5,142 nucleotides of DNA, taken from the NCBI GenBank assembly GCA_012727965.1, contig JAAYFZ010000072.1, forward strand, positions 1 to 5,142, read 5' to 3'. Position numbers and translations under genes: made by a program. Of this stretch, positions 1 to 4,768 are shown in pieces (the stretch's first letter is position 1; each line of letters begins with the position of its first letter). The notes under the pieces were generated by a model. That model saw only the letters and a program-made list of their open reading frames with translations. It had not been told where the DNA came from and did not search any database. This stretch comes from Clostridiaceae bacterium. Lineage in GTDB: Bacteria > Bacillota > Clostridia > Saccharofermentanales > UBA5734.

Positions 1-480
1 ATGATGCAAGAAAAGAAATATAAGCTGATTGCTGAAAACCGCAAAGCTTATCATGATTATCACATAGATGAGAGGCTTGAAGCCGGTATCGAGCTTACAG
101 GGACTGAGGTCAAGTCGATCAGACAGGGCAAGATTAATTTGAAAGAGAGCTATGCCGGTATCATGAACGGTGAGCTTTTTATCTATGGCATGCATATCAG
201 TCCATACGAGCAGGGAAATAGATTTAATCCTGATCCAATCAGAAATAGAAAGCTACTGATGCACAAAAGAGAAATTCTCAGACTTTTCGGGCTGGTCAAA
301 CAGCAAGGGCTGACGCTTGTACCTACCAAGATCTATTTCAAGAACGGCAAGGTTAAGGTAGAGGTCAGCGTTGCCCGCGGCAAGAAGCTCTATGACAAGC
401 GTCATGATGAAGCTGCTAAACAGGCGAAAAGAGAAATCGACCGCCGTCTCAAAGACAGCGGTCGAAAAGGTGAAGACTGA
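1..480 (+). CDS. smpB: SsrA-binding protein SmpB
   Basis: SmpB binds the tRNA-like domain of tmRNA and takes the place of the codon-anticodon helix in the A site of stalled ribosomes, so that trans-translation can start. The 159-residue length is normal for the family. Diagnostic stretches are the GTEVKSIRQGKINLKESY block (34-51), YEQGNRFNPDP (69-79), RKLLMHKREI (83-92), and LVPTKIYFKNGKVKVEVSVARGKKLYDKR (split as LVPTKIYF, 106-113, and ARGKKLYDKR, 125-134). They form the OB-fold core. The basic C-terminal tail (about 135-159), with the family-typical AKREIDRRLKD helix, is the part that enters the mRNA channel. The gene begins with tandem ATG codons at the very edge of the window, so its ribosome binding site is out of view and either ATG could be used. 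It converges on the DUF3048 gene with a 20-base gap. No intrinsic terminator for smpB is visible on the plus strand. The cognate ssrA is at the other end of the window. Confidence 0.97.
   Translation: MMQEKKYKLIAENRKAYHDYHIDERLEAGIELTGTEVKSIRQGKINLKESYAGIMNGELFIYGMHISPYEQGNRFNPDPIRNRKLLMHKREILRLFGLVKQQGLTLVPTKIYFKNGKVKVEVSVARGKKLYDKRHDEAAKQAKREIDRRLKDSGRKGED
426..465 (-). terminator. Intrinsic terminator of the DUF3048 gene, inside the 3' end of smpB
   Basis: Read on the minus strand, positions 465-453 and 449-437 form a 13-bp hairpin with a 3-base UUG loop. The arms are UCGACCGCUGUCU and AGACGGCGGUCGA. Twelve pairs are Watson-Crick and one is G-U. The stem is followed at once by UUUCUCUUUU (436-427). 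This is the standard layout of a Rho-independent terminator, 36 bases beyond the stop codon of the minus-strand DUF3048 gene. On the plus strand the same stem has a C-A mismatch (445/457) and is followed by AAAGG instead of U residues, so it should not terminate smpB. The hairpin lies over smpB codons 146-155. Confidence 0.75.
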
Positions 481-500
481 ATAGTATACAAAAAGAAAGT

Positions 501-1706
501 TTAGTCACCTTTGCCGGAGAAGATAATGTCTCCAGCCTGACTTATAACCGCGATATAAAATTTACCACGATTGAATTCCACTTCATTTCCATCAGCATAT
601 GTAAATTTGAACTGGTCATAGGTTCCCCCCTTTGACCAGTTTATTTCAGTGGCCTTACCGCCGCTGAGATAGTAGCCGCTGCCGCCGCTCTTAAGATCGA
701 TTTCTCTCAAAATACCTTCTGCCTGGGAAACATTAGTTCTGATAATCAGAACATTGGTATAGAGATAAGGCTTACCATCTACAAAATCAACCTGAACAGC
801 ACCGTGCTGTGTCTTCTCATAAGCCTGTTCTTCTTCATTGTAGTTAACTGATGCCCTCATAGCGTATGTAAGAGGTATGTCAGCCTTGTAAGCGTCGATA
901 TCGCCTGCAGGCTCAATCTCGAAACCGTCTATAAAATTGAAAGGTTTAGCATGATCTGGATCGATCTCGATTCTCATACCTTTTTCATCAATAGCTTGTC
1001 TTAGCAGTTCGCCGGTTGTCCTGACACTATGCTCATAACCCCTGTCTCTCATCCAGGCTTCGTCACGCCAGAATTTATTCGCCAATACACCATAATCAAG
1101 ATGATCTGTATTCTGAGCGCCCATCTGATTATTGCCCATATACGAAGCACCTACATGAACTGGAATCGCATCAAATGCACCTGCCAGATCAACAAAATTG
1201 TGCCGAACACTTCTGATTGAACCGATCTCAGGAACTGTATCGACACTAGCAAAATAAGCCATCATCCTGGTTAAGCCATATTCGACTTCCATTTCAAACA
1301 CCATATCCGCATGTCCGACGCCGATGTGGGGAGTTGCGACTTTTACATTGTTGATCATAAACGCAACCGGTCTCTGACCTGTCAATTCTTCACTTCCCAT
1401 TTCTAATCCGGTTAAGTGATTTTCAAACTCAACTTCCATTGACTCGGTTTCAGTTGTTTCTACTTGAGTAGTAGTTGTTTCAATCTTCTGAGTAGTTGTA
1501 ACAATTGGTTCAGATTCTGTAGTTTCTACAATTTTACTATCCTTGTTTGAACAAGAGCCTACAACGATGAGAACCACTGCTATGATGATAATCAGAACAG
1601 CTGCAAGAATAATGATTATTTTTTTGTGATCGATTGGTTTTTTTGTCTCGATCTTTTTCTTAACAGAACTGATATCATTTCCGTTACCATTATCTTTTTC
1701 CGGCAT
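501..1706 (-). CDS. Membrane-anchored DUF3048 (YerB-like) protein
   Basis: This 401-residue extracytoplasmic protein belongs to the DUF3048 family, whose Bacillus representative is the putative lipoprotein YerB; no biochemical role is firmly established. The order is a lysine-rich cytoplasmic N-terminus (1-29), one very hydrophobic segment (about 30-49), a cysteine at 52 (VVGSC), a Thr/Glu-rich low-complexity linker (about 59-95), the N-terminal DUF3048 domain (about 100-245; RPVAFMINN, VEYGLTRMMAYF, IGSIRSVRHNF) and the C-terminal domain (about 275-397; GSGYYLSGGKATEINWSK). The cysteine could be a lipobox, but the 29-residue stretch before the membrane segment is long for a lipoprotein signal, so a plain membrane anchor is equally possible. 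I chose the ATG at 1706 because AAGGGGG lies 7 bases upstream. The longer reading from a TTG at 1748 would start inside the predicted -10 box and has no ribosome binding site. The gene is monocistronic and divergent from the PP2C-like gene. Confidence 0.9.
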   Translation of the reverse strand: MPEKDNGNGNDISSVKKKIETKKPIDHKKIIIILAAVLIIIIAVVLIVVGSCSNKDSKIVETTESEPIVTTTQKIETTTTQVETTETESMEVEFENHLTGLEMGSEELTGQRPVAFMINNVKVATPHIGVGHADMVFEMEVEYGLTRMMAYFASVDTVPEIGSIRSVRHNFVDLAGAFDAIPVHVGASYMGNNQMGAQNTDHLDYGVLANKFWRDEAWMRDRGYEHSVRTTGELLRQAIDEKGMRIEIDPDHAKPFNFIDGFEIEPAGDIDAYKADIPLTYAMRASVNYNEEEQAYEKTQHGAVQVDFVDGKPYLYTNVLIIRTNVSQAEGILREIDLKSGGSGYYLSGGKATEINWSKGGTYDQFKFTYADGNEVEFNRGKFYIAVISQAGDIIFSGKGD

Positions 1707-1713
1707 TTTGGAA

Positions 1714-1720
1714 CCCCCTT
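1714..1720 (-). promoter_or_regulatory. Ribosome binding site that fixes the DUF3048 start
   Basis: Minus-strand AAGGGGG is 7 bases before the ATG at 1706-1704. It supports this start over the in-frame TTG at 1748, which would add 14 residues (beginning MCYNF) unlike any leader. Confidence 0.8.
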
Positions 1721-1736
1721 GGATCGATTTGATAAA

Positions 1737-1745
1737 ATTATAGCA
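1737..1745 (-). promoter_or_regulatory. Extended -10 promoter of the DUF3048 gene
   Basis: Minus-strand TGCTATAAT is a perfect -10 hexamer with the upstream TG of an extended -10 element. Transcription should start near 1730, leaving a leader of about 24 bases that carries the AAGGGGG site. No good -35 is present: the 17-base-spaced hexamer is AGAACA, 3 of 6 matches to consensus. Confidence 0.65.
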
Positions 1746-1812
1746 CAATGTAAATAAACTGTTCTATTACAGTTTGCAGGCATTGCCACATACTATATTT
1801 ATTTGGTCTTTA

Positions 1813-1821
1813 TGATAGAAT
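1813..1821 (+). promoter_or_regulatory. Extended -10 promoter of the PP2C-like gene
   Basis: TGATAGAAT forms an extended -10 element whose expected start point (6-7 bases downstream, 1828-1829) falls on the ATG of the next gene. No convincing -35 lies at 16-18 bases spacing; a TTGCCA at 1783-1788 is too far upstream. The element differs from the ssrA -10 region by one base (TATGATAGAATAAC against TATGATACAATAAC). Confidence 0.5.
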
Positions 1822-1828
1822 AACTGAC

Positions 1829-2734
1829 ATGATTACGAAAACGATCAACTCATCAATAATAGTCAATAGCGATGTCAGACTGAGCGGTATTAATGCAATA
1901 CTGGCAGTAGATGATATTTTGCAGATCGGAAACATTTCTGATACTGCTGTTTCAGAGCGATTCTCTGCAAGTGTATCTGAGTCTGCGAACTCAGATAACG
2001 ATTCAAATTGCACTGATCGCCGCTTAAGTGATTTGCCTGTGCAGATTTTTGCCATCGCGGAGGGGATTACGACAGGAGCAACTGGCAGAATTGCTGCCAG
2101 AACAGCTGTGGAATCTCTACTCTTCGATGTCGGTGATTATATCAGGAAGCGAGATTTCGTAAATCTCGATATCGCTGATTTCGCCGATATCGTTAGTGAG
2201 AATGCTGATCATGCTATCAGACAACAGTTGACTGCGTGGCAGGGCATCCAGACTGGTACATCACTTGCCTGGATCATGATTGAAAAAGATATTGCTTATA
2301 CATACAGTGTTGGCGATGCTGCGCTCGTTTTGTATAGAGAAGGTATGCTCTACAGAATTACTGACCCGGTTGATAAAAATGAAATGCTGCTGCAGGATTT
2401 TTACTTAGGGTATAGATCGAGAGATTGCAGGCTGTTACCTGCAAATCTTAACAGGATGCCACTCAAAAAGAGTGATATTATACTGCTGCTCTCATCTGAA
2501 CTCTCGAGAATGCTTGACGATCACGAAATAGAAACGGTTTTGGCAAGACCCGATGCTTTTGCCAGTATAGCAAGTTCATTATGTGATGCTGCCAGAAGCA
2601 AGGGAACATTACAAGAGCTGGCTGCAGCAACTGTTAAGGTTCATGCGATTGAAAATCCGCCGCAAGCACCGCAGCAGCAGGACAATAGGACTGTAAAAAA
2701 GAGTCGTATCAAAAAGTTAAAAAGTAGGCCATAA
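1829..2734 (+). CDS. PP2C-fold protein with degenerate metal site (probable pseudophosphatase)
   Basis: The 301 residues follow the PP2C Ser/Thr phosphatase pattern from end to end, but the metal-binding acidic positions are changed. The N-terminal SDxGxxRxxNED motif reads SDVRLSGINAIL (14-25). The FAVADGMGG motif reads FAIAEGITTG (74-83), with Glu78 for Asp. The GTT and VGDSRAYLYRDG region is kept as GTSL (143-146) and VGDAALVLYREG (161-172). The LLCSDGLTDML motif reads LLLSSELSRML (219-229), with Ser223 for Asp. The C-terminal GxxDNIT motif reads GTLQELA (259-265), with Gln262 for Asp. A Ser/Asp-rich insert (about 36-66) and a basic tail (288-301) are added. I infer a fold kept for binding or signalling without phosphatase chemistry; no partner kinase is in view. 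The ATG has no Shine-Dalgarno sequence, and the next in-frame ATG is codon 150. Family assignment is by motif reading alone. Confidence 0.72.
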   Translation: MITKTINSSIIVNSDVRLSGINAILAVDDILQIGNISDTAVSERFSASVSESANSDNDSNCTDRRLSDLPVQIFAIAEGITTGATGRIAARTAVESLLFDVGDYIRKRDFVNLDIADFADIVSENADHAIRQQLTAWQGIQTGTSLAWIMIEKDIAYTYSVGDAALVLYREGMLYRITDPVDKNEMLLQDFYLGYRSRDCRLLPANLNRMPLKKSDIILLLSSELSRMLDDHEIETVLARPDAFASIASSLCDAARSKGTLQELAAATVKVHAIENPPQAPQQQDNRTVKKSRIKKLKSRP

Positions 2735-2779
2735 TTCAAATTTCTGTCACAGTTAAATCTATTATTTCAACATGGACAG

Positions 2780-2788
2780 TGATAAAAT
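2780..2788 (+). promoter_or_regulatory. Extended -10 promoter of the pncA operon
   Basis: TGATAAAAT is an extended -10 element with a predicted start near 2795, giving a leader of about 17 bases that contains the GGAGG site (2799-2803). The -35 region is poor (TATTAT at 17-base spacing). It suggests that pncA is transcribed on its own account and not only by read-through from the PP2C-like gene 77 bases upstream. Confidence 0.5.
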
Positions 2789-2811
2789 TTTTGTGACTGG
2801 AGGAATGCAGT

Positions 2812-3363
2812 ATGAAGAAGTTATTACTGGTCATAGATTATCAGGTAGATTTTGTTGCTAAAGATGGTAAACTGACTGCGGGCGCTCCGGCTCAAGCTAT
2901 CGAAGATGCAATCATTGAGCGGATCAACAGGTATCAGACGGCTGGGGCTGATGTTCTTTGTACTCTTGATACTCACCCGGTAACCCAATGGCAGAATCAC
3001 CCTGAGGAAGATTCTTTTCCTCTTCATTGTGAAGAAAATACGCCTGGCTGGGAGCTTTTTGGTAAACTGGCTGAGATGAATTTGGACACGATCACAAAAA
3101 CATCTTATATGATGGATTATGATGATATCGATTGGATCGTCAGACAATATGATTATATTGAACTGGCTGGTGTAACAACAGATATTTGCGTATTGCAAAA
3201 TGCAATCGGACTATATAATCATGCAGCCAATATTGGCAAACAGCTAAAACTGGTTTGCAACAAGTCTCTGGTTGCGTCATTTGATCAAAAAGGTCATAAA
3301 TATGCACTCGATTATATGAGTAAAAAACTAGGTATTTTATTGGAAGTGGAGGAACAAGTTTGA
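2812..3363 (+). CDS. pncA: Nicotinamidase (isochorismatase-like cysteine hydrolase)
   Basis: Nicotinamidase deamidates nicotinamide to nicotinate and ammonia in cytosolic NAD salvage. The 183 residues have the isochorismatase-fold catalytic triad: Asp9 in LLVIDYQVDF, Lys96 in ITKTSY and nucleophile Cys126 in GVTTDICVLQNA, with the usual cis-peptide VTT before it. The metal site that separates nicotinamidases from other members of the superfamily is present as Asp53-x-His55 (TLDTHP) and His72 (FPLHC). Length is slightly shorter than the 210-residue E. coli enzyme and typical for Firmicutes. The start is fixed by GGAGG (2799-2803), 8 bases before the ATG. The stop overlaps the start of the PAP2 gene, so the two are probably translationally coupled. 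Related amidases such as ureidoacrylate hydrolases lack the DxH...H site, so I favour nicotinamidase. Confidence 0.87.
   Translation: MKKLLLVIDYQVDFVAKDGKLTAGAPAQAIEDAIIERINRYQTAGADVLCTLDTHPVTQWQNHPEEDSFPLHCEENTPGWELFGKLAEMNLDTITKTSYMMDYDDIDWIVRQYDYIELAGVTTDICVLQNAIGLYNHAANIGKQLKLVCNKSLVASFDQKGHKYALDYMSKKLGILLEVEEQV
3347..3352 (+). promoter_or_regulatory. Ribosome binding site for the TTG start of the PAP2 gene
   Basis: TGGAGG lies 7 bases before the TTG at 3360-3362, inside the last codons of pncA. The strong site with ideal spacing supports a TTG start, which forms the 4-base overlap TTGA with the pncA stop. Confidence 0.75.
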
Positions 3364-4046
3364 ACGAATATGCTCACAGAGCAAAAGAATTTATCGGCAA
3401 ATATAAGCATGCATGGATACTCAGTTATTTTTTCATCTATATGGCTTGGTTTATGTGGCTCGAGAATAATATAGTGCCTAAATACTGGATGAAATCACCG
3501 CTTGATGACCTGATACCTTTTGTACCTGCTTTTATAATCCCTTATACATTGTGGTTTGCTTATGTTGCATCTGCCATAGTGTTGTTCCTGTTCATTTCTA
3601 AGCAGGACTATTTTAGATTATGCGCATTTCTCTTTATCGGAATGTCGATCATTCTGACGATATATATGCTGTTTCCCAATGGCCATAGACTCAGGCCGCA
3701 GGTTGATGCCGATGGCCTTTTCCTCACTATGATCGCCAGATTGCACGATGCTGACACATCAACAAATGTTGCGCCTAGCATACATGTCTATAATTCTATT
3801 GGTGTACATATAGCACTGGCAAAAGCCGAGAAGACGGCAAATATCAGGTGGCTAAGAAGCGGCTCATTTGTCTTGATGCTGCTTATCATTATGTCTACTG
3901 TTTTTTTGAAGCAGCACTCGATCGATGATATTTTCTTTGCACTGCCTTTGTGTTTAGTTATGTATATATTTGTATATAAAATTGATTGGAGTCCTGTCAC
4001 TGCCAAAATATTAGCTGCTAAGCGAAATGGCGAAGAGAATGCCTAA
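3360..4046 (+). CDS. PAP2-family integral membrane phosphatase or phosphotransferase
   Basis: This 228-residue polytopic membrane protein has the three PAP2 signatures in a shortened form. They are HRLRP (109-113; Arg112-Pro113 of motif 1, without the leading Lys), PSIH (139-142; motif 2, His142 as the general acid) and STVFLKQHSIDD (179-190; motif 3, His186 as the phosphate nucleophile and Asp190). Motif 3 has Thr180 where the consensus SRx5Hx3D has Arg. This form resembles the Aur1/inositol-phosphotransferase-like branch more than the PgpB-type phosphatases. Hydrophobic segments are at about 18-34, 57-80, 87-105, 168-182 and 191-207, with a further weak one near 143-154. Substrates are expected to be lipid phosphates or phospholipid head groups at the outer face of the membrane, but cannot be named. 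The gene starts with TTG, overlaps pncA by 4 bases and is followed after 39 bases by the regulator, so it looks like the middle gene of an operon. Confidence 0.82.
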   Translation: MNEYAHRAKEFIGKYKHAWILSYFFIYMAWFMWLENNIVPKYWMKSPLDDLIPFVPAFIIPYTLWFAYVASAIVLFLFISKQDYFRLCAFLFIGMSIILTIYMLFPNGHRLRPQVDADGLFLTMIARLHDADTSTNVAPSIHVYNSIGVHIALAKAEKTANIRWLRSGSFVLMLLIIMSTVFLKQHSIDDIFFALPLCLVMYIFVYKIDWSPVTAKILAAKRNGEENA

Positions 4047-4085
4047 CAATCATAGCAGCAGCTTTGTTGGATAACGAGGTAGAGT

Positions 4086-4724
4086 ATGCTTAGATATCAG
4101 TATTCTGACGATAATGAATTTGGAATGAGACTCAGGCAAGCGAGAAAAGATGCCGGGCTTACTCTTCAAGCTTGTGCAGATCGTCTGAACCACCGTTATG
4201 GAATGTGTATTAATAAGGGCAGCATAAGTAAATATGAAAACGGCATACACGAGCCTAGTATAAGCCTGGTCCATTGTCTGAGCGAGATATTAGAAGTTGA
4301 TCGTGATTATTTGCTAGGCAGATCAGAACAGCCATATACAGATGATTCAGAGACAAACCTTATACATTTTAAGATTGATGATGACAGCATGGCACCGCGA
4401 TATTTACCAGGTGATTTACTTCTGATCAGCACCTGCAGCAAACCGCGAAATGGCATGTATTGCCTGGTAAGAAGTGATAATGACAGAAGACTGGTCAGGA
4501 GGCTTATTCGCAATCAGTATGGATGGGTGTTAAGAGCTCTTAATCCAAACTATCAAGATATCATTGTCGGTTTTCATTCATTGGCTGATCTTAGGTATAG
4601 CTCTAATGAACTTGTCAGTAATTATAGTGATTCGGTTGATGGCTTAAGGGATGAAAAAAGTTTCATGATCGAAGGTATTGTGATTGAGCTTAGACGCAGA
4701 GAGCTCTTCTCAGAGCAGCATTAA
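4086..4724 (+). CDS. XRE helix-turn-helix regulator with S24 (LexA/CI-like) domain lacking the catalytic lysine
   Basis: The 212-residue protein joins an N-terminal XRE helix-turn-helix (about 12-78: FGMRLRQARKDAGLTLQACA, then KGSISKYENGIHEPSI and LSEILEVDRDYLLG) to a C-terminal S24 peptidase-like domain (about 93-205). The nucleophile position is Ser101 in DDSMAPRYLPGDLLLI. The lysine of the Ser-Lys dyad, normally in a V-K-R context, is Arg138 in RRLVRRLIR. No Ala-Gly or Cys-Gly cleavage pair is seen in the linker (about 79-95). I infer a DNA-binding repressor that dimerises through the S24 fold but probably does not self-cleave in the SOS manner. A GAGGT site (4076-4080) lies 5 bases before the ATG. 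It is likely co-transcribed with pncA and the PAP2 gene. The ssrA promoter overlaps its 3' end. No phage genes are near, so it looks like a resident chromosomal regulator; its targets are unknown. Confidence 0.88.
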   Translation: MLRYQYSDDNEFGMRLRQARKDAGLTLQACADRLNHRYGMCINKGSISKYENGIHEPSISLVHCLSEILEVDRDYLLGRSEQPYTDDSETNLIHFKIDDDSMAPRYLPGDLLLISTCSKPRNGMYCLVRSDNDRRLVRRLIRNQYGWVLRALNPNYQDIIVGFHSLADLRYSSNELVSNYSDSVDGLRDEKSFMIEGIVIELRRRELFSEQH

Positions 4725-4735
4725 TATGATACAAT
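4707..4735 (+). promoter_or_regulatory. Promoter of ssrA
   Basis: TTCTCA (4707-4712, 4 of 6 matches to TTGACA), a 17-base spacer and TACAAT (4730-4735), with TG one base upstream (TGATACAAT, 4727-4735), make an extended -10 promoter. The -35 lies in the last codons of the regulator gene. Transcription should begin near 4742-4745, giving a 5' leader of about 20 bases that is removed before position 4765, presumably by RNase P. Confidence 0.68.
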
Positions 4736-4746
4736 AACCTCTCCAG

Positions 4747-4768
4747 CCCCATATGGAGCGATATGGGG
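4747..4768 (+). repeat. Perfect 8-bp palindrome across the mature 5' end of tmRNA
   Basis: CCCCATAT (4747-4754) and ATATGGGG (4761-4768) are perfect inverted arms around a 6-base GGAGCG loop. The right arm includes the first four bases of mature tmRNA (4765-4768), so the leader could pair with the 5' strand of the acceptor stem. No U-run follows, so it is not a terminator of the regulator gene. As double-stranded DNA it could also be an operator. Confidence 0.6.

Noticed and set aside
466..512. Inverted repeat AAAGGTG (466-472) and CACCTTT (506-512) between smpB and the DUF3048 gene, considered as a shared terminator.
   Set aside because: The loop is long (over 30 bases, at best 24 with a bulged extension) and no U-run follows on the plus strand. 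The hairpin at 437-465 is a much better terminator for the minus strand.
1029..1220. Plus-strand open frame of 63 codons opposite the DUF3048 gene.
   Set aside because: It lies wholly within a well-supported gene on the other strand, has no ribosome binding site and its translation resembles no family.
1707..1748. Upstream extension of the DUF3048 protein from a TTG at 1748.
   Set aside because: The TTG and following codons overlap the predicted -10 box (TATAAT, 1742-1737) and lack a ribosome binding site, whereas the ATG at 1706 has AAGGGGG at 7 bases.
1810..2055. Minus-strand open frame of 81 codons opposite the start of the PP2C-like gene.
   Set aside because: It mirrors the PP2C-like coding sequence and has no promoter or ribosome binding site of its own.
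2824..3198. Minus-strand open frame of 124 codons opposite pncA.
   Set aside because: The plus-strand frame carries the full nicotinamidase catalytic and metal residues; the reverse frame is a shadow.
3788..4513. Three short minus-strand frames (3788-4006, 4050-4274, 4307-4513) opposite the PAP2 and regulator genes.
   Set aside because: All are opposite strong coding sequence, without ribosome binding sites or recognisable domains.
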